A stretch of 64,000 bases of DNA from Stappia sediminis (GCF_009826895.1 NZ_WUMV01000002.1:1-64000); one strand, 5' to 3'; shown: positions 11,102 to 20,611, numbered from the stretch's first letter. Numbers and translations are program-made. The notes: generated by a model from the letters alone, not told the origin.

Positions 11102-11818
11102 TCAGGCCCGCGAGCGCAGCACCTCCGCGCGTTCCTGCTCCACGAAGTCGCGCAGCTTCTCCACGTCGGCGATTGTCGCCATGTTCTGGTTGATCTTTAC
11201 ACCGACTGTGCGCACGCGCTGGAAGGCGCGTGACAGGCTCTCAGGCTTCATGCCGAGGCGTCCCGCGATCAGCGCCTTGTCGTAAGGAAGGGCGATGGTG
11301 CATGCGCCTTCATCCACCGGTGCGAGCGAAAGCAGGAATTCCGCCACGCGCTGTGCGCCTGTGTGGGCTTTTAGCTGCTGGATCTGGTGCACGAGCGCGT
11401 GCAGATGCTGGGACGTGGAGGCGAGCATCGCAAGGCCGATTTCCGGGCTTTCGCGTATGCGTGCGAAGAGGTGCCTCGCGGGGATCATGAGGACCCGGCA
11501 GTCGGTCACCGTTTCGCCGCCCGCCGGATAAACGCCGCCGGTGAAGGCGGCGGCCTCGGCAAAGCTCTGGCCCCTGGTGAAGACGCCGACGACGGCTTCC
11601 TCTCCGGCTGGCGTCACGCGGTAGACCTTCACCCATCCGTCGAGCACGATGTAGAAGGCGTTCGCCGCCTCGCCCTGGATGAAGAGCGTCTCGCCCCGAT
11701 CGAGCGCCTTGACCACTCCGTCGGAAAGAAGGGCCTGAAGCGTATCCTCTCCAAGCCCGCCGAGGATCGCCGTCCCGCGGATGCTTTCAAGGTCTCCGTC
11801 GCGCAAACCGATTGCCAT
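11102..11818 (-). CDS. dnr: Crp/Fnr-family NO-responsive regulator (DNR/NnrR type)
   Basis: Crp/Fnr-superfamily activator, 238 aa: an N-terminal cyclic-nucleotide-fold sensor (about residues 15-125), a long dimer helix, and a C-terminal winged helix whose recognition helix KPESLSRAFQRV carries the E-xxSR signature of regulators reading TTGAC/TTGAT half-sites. It lacks the N-terminal cysteines of Fnr, as expected for the DNR/NNR group. It is convergent with norF and most likely drives the boxes before nirS/nirI and norC. Subgroup naming (dnr versus nnrR) is not certain. Confidence 0.86.
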   Translation of the reverse strand: MAIGLRDGDLESIRGTAILGGLGEDTLQALLSDGVVKALDRGETLFIQGEAANAFYIVLDGWVKVYRVTPAGEEAVVGVFTRGQSFAEAAAFTGGVYPAGGETVTDCRVLMIPARHLFARIRESPEIGLAMLASTSQHLHALVHQIQQLKAHTGAQRVAEFLLSLAPVDEGACTIALPYDKALIAGRLGMKPESLSRAFQRVRTVGVKINQNMATIADVEKLRDFVEQERAEVLRSRA

Positions 11819-12231
11819 GTCTTGCTCTATGCCGTTTTCAATCTTCAGTTGCGTCAGATTTCCCTTTTCGCAAAGCCGTAATAGGCTTGCAAGCGGGGAG
11901 CGGGACTATAGCAGCCGAAACGCGCGACAAGGAGTACGGGAAAGCCCTTGCTACCTTTTTCATCTGGTTGGCGTTTTGTGGCCGGTTTCGGCGATATCGA
12001 TCATGGCTTCCTGGTATGACAAATAAAAAAGTTGTACTTTGGATTTGAAGCAGATGATATTCCTTTGCGGGGCCTCTCGACATCTGCATTACGTATCGAT
12101 CTTAGAGTCTTAATTGAAAAATCCGCCAAAGCTATCCGGCAATCTATTGACAGTCCCTTCGAGGCAGTTTTACGTTTCTGGTCCAACAAATAGCTTGATC
12201 AAGGTTGCATCAAGGCAACGGAGACCTGCGG
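11819..12231. other. Intergenic region, no gene recognised
   Basis: About 410 bases between the divergent dnr and gntR genes, more AT-rich than its surroundings. No tRNA, small gene or Fnr-type box was found. A possible promoter for the gntR gene is TTGACA at 12147-12152 with a weak TTACGT at 12170-12175 (17-base spacing). Confidence 0.4.
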
Positions 12232-12966
12232 ATGGCGGCGAGTACGGCCAAGGGCGCGCTGACGGTGGATGTTGCTTCACCTGACGGTTCGGCTGTCGAC
12301 CATGTCGTGCACCAGATTCGTGAGCTGATCGCGCAGGCCGGGCTCAAGGTGGGCGACAGCCTGCCGGCCGAGCGCGAGCTTTGCGCGCAGTTCAATGCAA
12401 GCCGCAACACCGTGCGCGAGGCGATGCGTATCCTGAAGGCCTACGGGCTGGTGGAGGTTCGCCCGAAGGTTGGCGCTACGATTACCGACAACCGCATGTC
12501 GCGGGCAATCGAGCTGTTTTCCTTCGCTACGATGGAGGTGTCGCGTAAGACCTTCAGCGACGTGCAGGCGTTCCGCGATCTGCTCGAGGTTGGCTCGGTG
12601 GAGCGGATATTCGACCGGCTTTGTGAGCGCGACATCGAGGAACTTCACGCCATAAACGCGGACCTTGCCGGCATCCATGACCTGGAGGAGGCCTCGGAGG
12701 TCGATTTTGCCTTTCACGTCAGGCTGATTTCGATCCTCGACAATACCGCGATCCTCGACGTCTACAAAGTCATGAAGCCAATCATTCTCAGGATCATGCT
12801 GAAGGGGAAGACCCGGCGGACATTCAAGACGGAGACTTTCTCCGAGCATGAAGGCGTCATCGAGGCTCTGGCGAACCGTGACCGGCTGTCGTTCCAGTAT
12901 CGCCTGCGTACCCATCTGATGACGGGCTTCAAATATTTCAACGAAGAGATGGAGGCATCCGCCTGA
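12232..12966 (+). CDS. GntR family (FCD/FadR-type) transcriptional regulator
   Basis: DNA-binding regulator of 244 aa. The winged helix (about residues 20-90) includes LPAERELCAQFNASRNTVREAMRIL. A C-terminal FCD domain follows, with conserved acidic/histidine positions (DFAFHVRLI, EHEGVIEAL, LRTHLMTG) that bind a metal in this class. The ATG at 12232 is set by GGAGA seven bases upstream. It lies 100 bases before an Rbs-type sugar importer and probably controls it in response to its substrate or a derived acid. Confidence 0.9.
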   Translation: MAASTAKGALTVDVASPDGSAVDHVVHQIRELIAQAGLKVGDSLPAERELCAQFNASRNTVREAMRILKAYGLVEVRPKVGATITDNRMSRAIELFSFATMEVSRKTFSDVQAFRDLLEVGSVERIFDRLCERDIEELHAINADLAGIHDLEEASEVDFAFHVRLISILDNTAILDVYKVMKPIILRIMLKGKTRRTFKTETFSEHEGVIEALANRDRLSFQYRLRTHLMTGFKYFNEEMEASA

Positions 12967-13066
12967 CGGATGATTGGGGTTTGCCGCGCTTGAGAGAGGG
13001 CGCGGAAGCGGGCGGCGCCAGCCCGGCGAGGGAATCCGCAAAAGGCGCAAAACGGGAGGAAATGCT

Positions 13067-14203
13067 ATGAAAGCAGTGTGGAAATGGTCGCCTGCGGCAT
13101 TGGCGCTCGCCCTGTCGGTGAATATGGCGGCAGCTGGTCCGGAAATCGTCTCGGGCCCCGGAGCGGATCCTGAATGCTTCGCTCCATGGTCGGCGGACAC
13201 CAAATACTTCCAGTGGGAAGCCCGCCCCGCCCCATATCGGGTCGCCGTGGTCAACGGCTTCGTCGGCAACACCTGGCGTATCCAGATGATCAAGACGGCA
13301 AAGGCTTACGCCGAAGATCCCGCGGTCAAGGACAAGATCTCGGAATTCAAGGTCGTCTCCACCGGCACGGATGCGCCAGCCCAGCTCGGTGCGATCGAGG
13401 ATTTCATCAACCAGGGGTTCGACGCCATCATCACCATCGCCGTCTCGCCGGACGGTTTCGACCGCGTCATACGCCTGGCCGACAAGAACAACGTGGTGCT
13501 GGTGCCTTTCGACAACGTGCTCGACACCGACAAGGTGATGCAGGTGAACGAGGATCAGCTTGCCATGGGCCGTACCTGGGCGGAGTTCCTGCTGAAGGAG
13601 CTCGAGGCGCAGGGCAAGACGTCTGGCAAGATCCTCGAGGTTCGCGGGCTGCCGGGCAATTCGGTCGACCGCGACCGTTCGATCGGCATTCACGAGGTGC
13701 TGGACGGCTCCGGCGGGAACTGGGAAGTGGTTCAGGTCGTCGGCAACTGGGATGACGGGACGGCGCAGAAGGTGACGGCGGACGCAATAGCGGTTCATGG
13801 CACGTTCGATGCCGTCGCCGCCCAAGGCGGTACCACTGGTGTCGTGCAGGCCTTGCGCGATGCCGGCCACCCGATGGTGCCGATCGCAGGCGAATCCGAA
13901 AACGGATACCGCAAGCTCGTCGCCCAATATGCGGAAGATGGGCTGAAGGGTATTTCAATCGGCCAGTCGCCCGGCCTCGTGGCGATCGCCATGAAGGCTG
14001 CGATCTCGGCGCTTGAAGGCAACGTCATGCCGCAACTGATCTCGGTCCCGCTTCCGGTCGCGGATTATTCGTCCCTCGAAGACGGCGTGAACTTCTGGAC
14101 GGACCTGCCGGACAACTTTTTCACCGTCAACGAGTTCCCGCCCTGTGGCGTGAACATTTCCGGCCCCGCCATCATGGCGCAGTCGGAAGAAGACGTGAAA
14201 TAA
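13067..14203 (+). CDS. Sugar ABC transporter periplasmic binding protein (RbsB/CUT2 type)
   Basis: Periplasmic binding protein of 378 aa. The start at 13067 follows GGGAGGAA. A signal peptide ends near AAAG (residue about 23). The mature part has the two-lobe Peripla_BP_4 fold (VAVVNGFVGNTWRIQMIKT, DAIITIAVSPDGFDRV, VRGLPGNSVDRDRSIG). It is longer than E. coli RbsB, with an N-terminal insert and two cysteines. First gene of a four-gene importer; the sugar cannot be named from sequence. Confidence 0.88.
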   Translation: MKAVWKWSPAALALALSVNMAAAGPEIVSGPGADPECFAPWSADTKYFQWEARPAPYRVAVVNGFVGNTWRIQMIKTAKAYAEDPAVKDKISEFKVVSTGTDAPAQLGAIEDFINQGFDAIITIAVSPDGFDRVIRLADKNNVVLVPFDNVLDTDKVMQVNEDQLAMGRTWAEFLLKELEAQGKTSGKILEVRGLPGNSVDRDRSIGIHEVLDGSGGNWEVVQVVGNWDDGTAQKVTADAIAVHGTFDAVAAQGGTTGVVQALRDAGHPMVPIAGESENGYRKLVAQYAEDGLKGISIGQSPGLVAIAMKAAISALEGNVMPQLISVPLPVADYSSLEDGVNFWTDLPDNFFTVNEFPPCGVNISGPAIMAQSEEDVK

Positions 14204-14221
14204 CCGCTTCACCCGCCTTGT

Positions 14222-14252
14222 GGCCCCGGTATTCTTTCCGGGGCCTCTTTTT
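14222..14252 (+). terminator. Terminator/attenuator after the binding-protein gene
   Basis: GGCCCCGG and CCGGGGCC arms (14222-14229, 14238-14245) are followed by a T-rich run to 14252. It probably stops or slows part of the transcription so that the binding protein is made in excess over the ATPase and permeases. Confidence 0.75.
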
Positions 14253-14297
14253 CCCGAAAGTCGAAAACCTGCTGGCAACTCCGGTGAGAACACAGGC

Positions 14298-15821
14298 ATG
14301 AGCGACGCCATTGTCGAATACCGCGGCATTTCGAAGTTCTTTGCCGGCATTAGGGCGCTGGAGGATGTCGATTTCGCCTGCCGCCCGGGCTCGATCCATG
14401 CCATCCTCGGCGAAAACGGCGCAGGCAAATCCACCCTGATCAAAATCATGGCGGGTGTGCTTCAGCCAGATGCCGGGCAAATGCTGCTTGAGGGAAAGCC
14501 CGTCACCTTTCCCACGCCTCAAGCCGCCAACGATGCCGGCATCGTCTGCATGTTTCAGGAGTTGTCGCTCGTTCCCGATCTTTCGGTTGCCGACAATATT
14601 TCCATCTCGAAGCCGCCCCGCCGCTTCGGGCTTATCGACAGGCGCGCCCAGGTCGCCCGCGCCGAGGAGCTTTTGGCGCAGGTGCGCTGCGAGGATATCG
14701 ACCCGAACGCGCTGGTGCGTGAACTTTCCCTTTCCCGCCGCCAGATGGTCGAGATCGCCAAGGCGATCGGGCGCGATCCCAAGGTTCTGATCCTCGACGA
14801 AGCGACTTCGGCGTTGACTTCGCGAGACGTGCAGACGGTCTATGATCTTCTGGCCGAGCTGAAGGCGAAGGGGATCGCCAGCCTGTTCATCTCGCACCGC
14901 ATGCATGAAGTGGATGCGCTTTGCGACACGCTTTCCGTTTTCCGTAACGGTCAGCATATCGAAACATTCGCCAAGGGCGAAAAGAGCGAGCGCGAAATCG
15001 TGCGCCTCATGATCGGGCGCGATGTAGAAGCGCAGTTCCCGCCGAAACCGGCGCCGAAGCCTGTCGAAGAACGCGGTGAGGAGTTGCTGAGCGTGCGCGG
15101 CCTTAAATGGGGCAACCGGCTGAACGGGATCGATCTTTCCCTGAGGCGCGGCGAGATCGTCGGTCTTGGCGGTCTCGACGGCCAGGGCCAGAAGGAATTG
15201 CTGCTCGCGCTCTTCGGCGTTCTTCGCGATGTCGAAGGCGAGTTCCTCATCGGCGGCCGCAAGAGGCTTGCCTCGTCTCCTGCCGCGGCGAAATCCGGCC
15301 GCACGCGGATCGCGCTCGTTCCCGAAGATCGCAAGACCGAGGGCCTGATGCTCGGCATGCCGATTGCCGACAACCTCCTGGCCGCCTCCTTTTCGAAGAT
15401 TTCGCGTGGGCCGCTGATCGATCCTCTACTTGCCCGCAAGGCCGTCGATGAGGAAATCGAGAGACTGCGCATCAAGATCGGCTCGTCTGCCGATCCCGTC
15501 ATGACGCTATCGGGCGGGAACCAGCAGAAGGTGGTTATCGCCAAATGGCTGATGACCGATCCCGACATCATCCTGCTTAATGATCCGACGCGCGGCATCG
15601 ATGTCGGCACCAAACAGGAGATCTACCGGCTGATGCGCGAACTGGCGAACGAGGGCAAGGCGATCCTGTTTTATTCATCCGACTACGCGGAGCTGATCGG
15701 CTGCTGCGACCGCGTTTCGGTTCTTTATGCCGGGCGGGTCGTCAGCGAACAGGAGGGGGATGCCATTACCGAGGAAAGCCTGGTCGCCGCCTCGCTCAAC
15801 ATAGGTATCGAAGCGGCATGA
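14298..15821 (+). CDS. Sugar ABC transporter ATPase, two ABC domains (RbsA/MglA type)
   Basis: Cytoplasmic ATPase of 507 aa with duplicated ABC modules, as usual for CUT2 importers. The first half has Walker A GENGAGKST (38-46) and Walker B VLILDEATSAL. The second half has the normal degenerate Walker A region (GLGGLDGQGQKELLLAL), signature LSGGNQQKV and Walker B IILLNDPTRGID. Start at 14298 (MSDAIVEYRG). It overlaps the next gene by four bases. Confidence 0.92.
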   Translation: MSDAIVEYRGISKFFAGIRALEDVDFACRPGSIHAILGENGAGKSTLIKIMAGVLQPDAGQMLLEGKPVTFPTPQAANDAGIVCMFQELSLVPDLSVADNISISKPPRRFGLIDRRAQVARAEELLAQVRCEDIDPNALVRELSLSRRQMVEIAKAIGRDPKVLILDEATSALTSRDVQTVYDLLAELKAKGIASLFISHRMHEVDALCDTLSVFRNGQHIETFAKGEKSEREIVRLMIGRDVEAQFPPKPAPKPVEERGEELLSVRGLKWGNRLNGIDLSLRRGEIVGLGGLDGQGQKELLLALFGVLRDVEGEFLIGGRKRLASSPAAAKSGRTRIALVPEDRKTEGLMLGMPIADNLLAASFSKISRGPLIDPLLARKAVDEEIERLRIKIGSSADPVMTLSGGNQQKVVIAKWLMTDPDIILLNDPTRGIDVGTKQEIYRLMRELANEGKAILFYSSDYAELIGCCDRVSVLYAGRVVSEQEGDAITEESLVAASLNIGIEAA

Positions 15822-16867
15822 TGCGCAAGGCGAGCTGGCAAAGGTGGCTTTACCAGAACGTGGGCTTCGCCACGGCGGTGTTGCTGCTGACCGTGCTTTA
15901 TCTCACCTACAACATGCTGCACCCGCGGGGGTTTTCCTCCGCGGTCGCCATTCAGAATTCGAACGAGGCAGCAGCCATAGCCTTCGTCGCCATGGCGCAG
16001 ACGCTGCCCGTCCTTCTTGGCGGGCTTGACCTTTCGGTCGGCGCCGTCATGACGCTGACAAACTGCGTCGCCTCGGAGCTCTTGAACGGTCCTGCCTGGC
16101 AGATCCTGCTCGGAATGTTTTTGACGCTGCTGACGGGTACGGCCTTCGGGTTCATGAACGGCTGTATCGTGGTCTATGGCCGCATTCAGCCCATCATCGC
16201 GACACTTGCCACCGGCGCGATAGCCATCGGCCTTGCGCTTTTGATCCGACCCAAGCCAGGCGGCAATGTGGATGACGATCTCAGCTGGGCGCTGACCAAT
16301 TCGGTCTACGATTTCGCCGATACATACGGGCTTGCGGAAGGGGGGGATGCCTGGTGGCTCAGGCCTTTCGCCGATATTCCGGTGCCGGTGATCCTCATCG
16401 TATTCGTCGCGGTCGCGGTCTGGGTGCCGTTCCGCCGATCCGTTACGGGGCGCACGGTCTACGCCATCGGTTCGGCGGAGGGCGCTGCCTATATGTCCGG
16501 CCTGCCGATTGACCGGGCCAAGATCGCGGCCTTCACCCTCGGCGGTTTCTTCGCCGCCTGCGGCGGTCTATACCTTGCAATCCAGACCTCATCCGGCAAT
16601 GCCGATATCCAGCAGGCAGGCGCCTACACGCTGAATTCCATCGCCGCCGTCGTGCTTGGCGGGACGTCGCTGCTTGGTGGTGTCGGCAGCGCCATTGGCA
16701 GCCTCGTCGGCGCGATGATCCTGCGCGTCATCTCCTTTTACTTCCGCATTCTCGACATAGACCCTCTGCTGCAGCCGTTGATCGAAGGGGTTGTCCTTCT
16801 GGTCGCCGTTTCCTTCGGTGCGTTTCGCACGTTGAGGGTGAAAAACCAGCTCGATCTGTTCAGGTAG
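15818..16867 (+). CDS. Sugar ABC transporter permease 1 (RbsC type)
   Basis: Inner-membrane permease of 349 aa in the BPD_transp_2 family with roughly ten hydrophobic segments. The family motif occurs around AAVVLGGTSLLGGVGSAIGSLVGA near the C-terminus. It pairs with the next permease to form the channel. The start overlaps the ATPase stop (ATGATG); a second ATG is at 15821. Confidence 0.9.
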   Translation: MMRKASWQRWLYQNVGFATAVLLLTVLYLTYNMLHPRGFSSAVAIQNSNEAAAIAFVAMAQTLPVLLGGLDLSVGAVMTLTNCVASELLNGPAWQILLGMFLTLLTGTAFGFMNGCIVVYGRIQPIIATLATGAIAIGLALLIRPKPGGNVDDDLSWALTNSVYDFADTYGLAEGGDAWWLRPFADIPVPVILIVFVAVAVWVPFRRSVTGRTVYAIGSAEGAAYMSGLPIDRAKIAAFTLGGFFAACGGLYLAIQTSSGNADIQQAGAYTLNSIAAVVLGGTSLLGGVGSAIGSLVGAMILRVISFYFRILDIDPLLQPLIEGVVLLVAVSFGAFRTLRVKNQLDLFR

Positions 16868-16874
16868 GTTTCCC

Positions 16875-17825
16875 ATGCGCATTTCCATTGCACCTGAAAA
16901 CCGGCCCATCGTCATCGCATCGCTGTTTGTCGTGGTGATCCTGCTCGCGGGCACCGCCTACACGCTTTCCACTGCCGGGAGCGCGCCGCTTCTTTCGCCA
17001 AACTACCTTCTTCAACAATTGCAGACCGGTTCGTTCCTCGGCATTTGCGCCGCCGGCATGATGATGGTGATCCTCCTTGGCCAGATCGATCTTTCGATTC
17101 CCTGGACGTTGACGGCGGCCGCGATGACGGCAACCGCCGTCGGCGGCGACATGGCCTTGCCGACCGCCCTTGGCGTCGGTATCGCGGTTGGGCTCCTCAA
17201 CGGCTTCGGCGTCGCTTACCTGCGCATTCCTTCCATGATTTTCACGCTTGGCGTCGATACCGTGCTGCGCGGATTGATGGTGGCGCAAACCGGTGGCTTC
17301 GCGCCACAAGACACGGCAACGCCGCTGATGCTCTTTCTGGCAAAGGACAAGGTCCTCGGCATTCCGGTCGCCATTTTCGTGTGGGCAGGCGTATCCGCGA
17401 TAATTGCGCTCATGCTTACGCGAACCGGCTTCGGTCGTTCGCTCTACGCCACGGGCTCGCGCGAGGGCGCGGCTTATCTTTCCGGTATCCGCACGAAATG
17501 GGTCATAGTCGGCGCCTTCGTGATCTCAAGTGTTTGTGCGGCAACTGCAGGCTTCCTGCTGACCGGATATTCCGCCAAGGCCTATCAGGGCATGGGCAAC
17601 GCCTTCCTGCTTCCCGCCATTGCCGCTGTCGTCCTTGGCGGCACGCACATTCTGGGCGGCAAGGGGCGATATACCGGCACTCTCATCGGCGTCGTGCTCA
17701 TCGTGCTGCTCAACTCCGTCCTGTCGATCATGCAAATGCCGGAAGCAGGCCGTCAGATCATTTACGGGTCGGTCATCATTACCATGCTGCTGGTATATGG
17801 GCGAAACCAGCGCGTTACGTCCTGA
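16875..17825 (+). CDS. Sugar ABC transporter permease 2 (RbsC type)
   Basis: Second BPD_transp_2 permease, 316 aa, seven bases after the first. It shows the same C-terminal family motif (AAVVLGGTHILGGKGRYTGTLIG) and MMMVILLGQIDLS, the conserved first-loop stretch. Last gene of the importer; the following 200 bases contain the next promoter. Confidence 0.9.
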   Translation: MRISIAPENRPIVIASLFVVVILLAGTAYTLSTAGSAPLLSPNYLLQQLQTGSFLGICAAGMMMVILLGQIDLSIPWTLTAAAMTATAVGGDMALPTALGVGIAVGLLNGFGVAYLRIPSMIFTLGVDTVLRGLMVAQTGGFAPQDTATPLMLFLAKDKVLGIPVAIFVWAGVSAIIALMLTRTGFGRSLYATGSREGAAYLSGIRTKWVIVGAFVISSVCAATAGFLLTGYSAKAYQGMGNAFLLPAIAAVVLGGTHILGGKGRYTGTLIGVVLIVLLNSVLSIMQMPEAGRQIIYGSVIITMLLVYGRNQRVTS

Positions 17826-17941
17826 CAAACCCGGCATGGCCGCCCGCACAATGCCTCGGGTACGGCGTGATTTCCAGCTCCGGACAGGAGCTCGCCTTCC
17901 ATATGCACTGTCGGGACCGCGATCTTGAAACAGAAAAACCG

Positions 17942-17972
17942 TTGACACATTTGGAACGATCCAGTACTTAAT
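17942..17972 (+). promoter_or_regulatory. Promoter of the 18-33 kb catabolic operon
   Basis: TTGACA at 17942-17947 is a consensus -35. The likely -10 lies in TACTTAAT (17965-17972), 17 to 19 bases on. The first LacI-type operator occupies the spacer, so a bound repressor would block RNA polymerase directly. Confidence 0.6.
17951..17963. promoter_or_regulatory. LacI-type operator O1
   Basis: TTGGAACGATCCA: a near-palindrome centred on CG, the form bound by LacI/GalR regulators. It lies between the -35 and -10 of the operon promoter. The same sequence recurs 31 bases downstream. Confidence 0.75.
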
Positions 17973-17980
17973 TCAGAGAA

Positions 17981-17996
17981 TTTGGAACGATCCAAA
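17981..17996. promoter_or_regulatory. LacI-type operator O2
   Basis: TTTGGAACGATCCAAA, near-palindromic around a central CG. It is 31 bases (about three helical turns) from O1, so two dimers would sit on the same DNA face. The only LacI-family gene in the window is the last gene of this operon (32.2-33.2 kb). Confidence 0.75.
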
Positions 17997-18032
17997 AATT
18001 TTAAAACAATCCGACTCAAGGGGAGAAACGGC

Positions 18033-19034
18033 ATGAAGTGGGCGCTGATCGGGGCCAGCAGGATAGCATCGGGCTATGTGATCGATGCCATACGCGCCCA
18101 GAGCGGGCATGAGATTGCCTCGGTTCTGAGCTCCGACAAGCAGCGCGCCCAGGAATATGCGCGCGAGCACGGGATTGCCCGAAGCTCGACCGATCTTGAC
18201 GAGATCCTTTCCGATCCCGAAATCGGGGCGGTCTATATTTCGACCACTAACGAGAAGCACCATCCCCAGGCGATGGCCGCGATTGCCGCCGGCAAGCACA
18301 TCCTTTGTGAAAAGCCGCTTGCAACTTCTCTTGACGATGCCGTCGAGATGGTTCGCGCAGCCGATGTGAAGGGCGTCGTCTTCGCAACCAACCACCACCT
18401 TCGCAATGCCGGCTCGCATCTTGCCATCCGTGATCTGATCGCCTCCGGCCGGATCGGGGATGTGCTCAGCGCGCGCGTTTTCCACGCCGTGAACTTGCCT
18501 GAGCAATTACGCGGCTGGCGCATCAACGATGCGGCTGCGGGCGGAGGCGTGATCCCCGATATCACCGTGCATGATGCCGATACGGTCCGTTTCCATCTCG
18601 GTGAGGATCCGGTGGAGGTTGTTGCGCAGTCCGGCGTTTCCGGGTTGGGGCAGGGGGTCGAGGACAGCGTGATGTCCGTCTGGACGATGCCTTCGGGGGC
18701 GATGGTTCAAACGCACGAAAGCTTCACCCATCCTTACGCCGGTACGGGTATCGAGTTTCACGGGACCAAGGGGTCCATATTCGCACGCGATGTGATGACG
18801 CAGCGACCGGTCGGGGATGTGTGGATCGTCGGACCCGATGGCATGCAGGACATACAGTTTGAGGATCACAACCTCTACGTTCGCGCGCTTGGGGAATTCG
18901 CGAAGGCCGCAGCAGGCAATGGCCGCCCGGCGGCGGATGGCGTGGACGGTGTGAAATCGCTCGCCGTTGCCCTTGCCGTTCGCGAGGCGGCCGATCAGGG
19001 CAAGGCAGTTCGCGTCGACTACGGTGGAATCTGA
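18033..19034 (+). CDS. Gfo/Idh/MocA-family oxidoreductase
   Basis: NAD(P)-dependent dehydrogenase of 333 aa. The N-terminal Rossmann fold begins ALIGASRIASGYVID, and the family motif is CEKPLA. The C-terminal domain holds substrate residues (ITVHDADTVRFHLG). Start at 18033 is set by GGGGAGAAA; longer in-frame starts overlap operator O2. It is the first gene of the LacI-controlled operon and would oxidise or reduce a sugar or cyclitol; the substrate is not known. Confidence 0.87.
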   Translation: MKWALIGASRIASGYVIDAIRAQSGHEIASVLSSDKQRAQEYAREHGIARSSTDLDEILSDPEIGAVYISTTNEKHHPQAMAAIAAGKHILCEKPLATSLDDAVEMVRAADVKGVVFATNHHLRNAGSHLAIRDLIASGRIGDVLSARVFHAVNLPEQLRGWRINDAAAGGGVIPDITVHDADTVRFHLGEDPVEVVAQSGVSGLGQGVEDSVMSVWTMPSGAMVQTHESFTHPYAGTGIEFHGTKGSIFARDVMTQRPVGDVWIVGPDGMQDIQFEDHNLYVRALGEFAKAAAGNGRPAADGVDGVKSLAVALAVREAADQGKAVRVDYGGI

Positions 19035-19036
19035 TC

Positions 19037-20611
19037 ATGTCATCGAAGATCGTCACGGCAGAGGAAGCGGCGGCAAGAATCCCTGACGGGAGCGTCGTAA
19101 CCGTTTCGTCGTCCTCCGGCCTCGGCTGCCCGGACAAGGTGCTGGCGGCCATCGGCGAACGGTTCGACCGGGAAGGACACCCGCGCGGCCTCACCGCGCT
19201 GCATCCGATCGCCGCCGGCGACATGTACGGCATCAAGGGCGTCGATCACATCGCGAAGGACGGACTGCTCACGAAGATCATCGCAGGTTCCTACCCGAGC
19301 GGGCCATCCTCTCTGCCGATGCCGGAAATCTGGCGGATGCTCGTTGAGGACAGGGTCGCCGCCTACAACGTGCCCTCCGGTATCCTGTTCGACATGCACC
19401 GCGATGTCGCGGCAAGGCGCCCCGGCGTCTTCACGAAAGTCGGGCTGGATACCTTCGTCGATCCGAAGCGGCAGGGCTGCGCGATGAATAAGGCGGCAGA
19501 AGCGGAGCCCATCGTCACCCGCGTGAACCTTGACGGTGAGACCTGGCTGCATTTCCCGAACATCGTGCCGAATGTCGCGATCCTGCGAGCCACTACGGCC
19601 GATGAGTGTGGAAACCTCACTTACGAGCATGAAGGCGCTTATCTCGGCGGTCTCGAGCAGGCGATCGCCGTGCGCAATCACGGCGGGCTGGTCATCGCCC
19701 AGGTCAAGCGCGTGACGGCGGCGGGCTCGCTTCGCCCGCATGACGTCCGTGTGCCGAGCCACCTTGTCGATCTCGTGGTGGTCGATCCCGACCAGCGCCA
19801 GACGACGGAAACGCACTACGATCCGGCAATTTCCGGTGAAATCCTCAGGCCCTGGTCGAGCTTTACGCTCGCCGAACACGGCGTGGAAAAGGTTGTCGCG
19901 CGTCGTGCGGCGATGGAGTTGCGCGACGGTCAGACGGCGAACCTCGGCTTCGGAATATCGGCCATGGTGCCGCGCATCTTGCTGGAAGCCGGCCATCCTC
20001 AAGCCGTGACCTGGGCGATCGAGCAGGGTGCCACGGGCGGCATGCCGCTTACCGGTTTCGCCTTCGGCTGCGCTTCCAATGCCGATGCCTATGTGCCATC
20101 TCCTCAGCAGTTCATCTATTTCCAGGGCGGCGGCTTCGATGTCTCCTTCCTGTCCTTCCTCGAAATCGACGTGGAAGGAAACGTCAACGTCTCGAAGCTG
20201 GGCAAGAAGCCTTATCTTACAGCCGGTTGCGGCGGCTTTGTAGACATCACCGCACATGCGAGGAAGATCGTCTTCTCGGGGCTTTTCGAAGCCGGTGCGG
20301 AGATCGATCTGACGGAGGATATGCTCCGGGTCGCAAAGCCCGGCAAGTTCACCAAGATGGTCGACGAGGTCGAGCATGTGACCTTTTCCGGCAGGCGTGC
20401 GCGCGAAACCGGTCAGGAGGTTCTCTATGTGACCGAGCGCTGCGTCATAAAGCTCGAGCAAGAGGGTCTCGTCGCGACCGAGATCATGCCGGGCATCGAT
20501 CCTGTCCGCGATATCGCCGAAGCGTCGCAAGGCAGGGTCCGCATCGCCGAAAACGCACGCCGGATGCCGCATTCCCTCTTGTCGTCCGGTGCGATGGAGT
20601 TGGAGCTGTGA
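19037..20611 (+). CDS. Class I CoA-transferase (propionate/acetate CoA-transferase-like)
   Basis: Fused alpha-beta CoA-transferase of 524 aa, the size of propionate CoA-transferases. It moves CoA from an acyl-CoA donor to a carboxylic acid. The beta half has the active-site region AIEQGATGGMP, whose Glu is the expected nucleophile. Two-base spacing from the upstream dehydrogenase and overlap with the next gene show tight coupling. Its presence with an enoyl-CoA hydratase means that part of this pathway runs on CoA thioesters. Confidence 0.86.
   Translation: MSSKIVTAEEAAARIPDGSVVTVSSSSGLGCPDKVLAAIGERFDREGHPRGLTALHPIAAGDMYGIKGVDHIAKDGLLTKIIAGSYPSGPSSLPMPEIWRMLVEDRVAAYNVPSGILFDMHRDVAARRPGVFTKVGLDTFVDPKRQGCAMNKAAEAEPIVTRVNLDGETWLHFPNIVPNVAILRATTADECGNLTYEHEGAYLGGLEQAIAVRNHGGLVIAQVKRVTAAGSLRPHDVRVPSHLVDLVVVDPDQRQTTETHYDPAISGEILRPWSSFTLAEHGVEKVVARRAAMELRDGQTANLGFGISAMVPRILLEAGHPQAVTWAIEQGATGGMPLTGFAFGCASNADAYVPSPQQFIYFQGGGFDVSFLSFLEIDVEGNVNVSKLGKKPYLTAGCGGFVDITAHARKIVFSGLFEAGAEIDLTEDMLRVAKPGKFTKMVDEVEHVTFSGRRARETGQEVLYVTERCVIKLEQEGLVATEIMPGIDPVRDIAEASQGRVRIAENARRMPHSLLSSGAMELEL

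Noticed and set aside
12194-12212. TTGATCAAGGTTGCATCAA as a possible Fnr box before gntR
   Set aside because: Half-sites are spaced 9 bases apart, not 4, so it does not fit the Fnr/NNR form.
17876-17892. AGCTCC-N5-GGAGCT hairpin as a terminator of the Rbs-type importer
   Set aside because: Six-base stem with no T-run; too weak to support.
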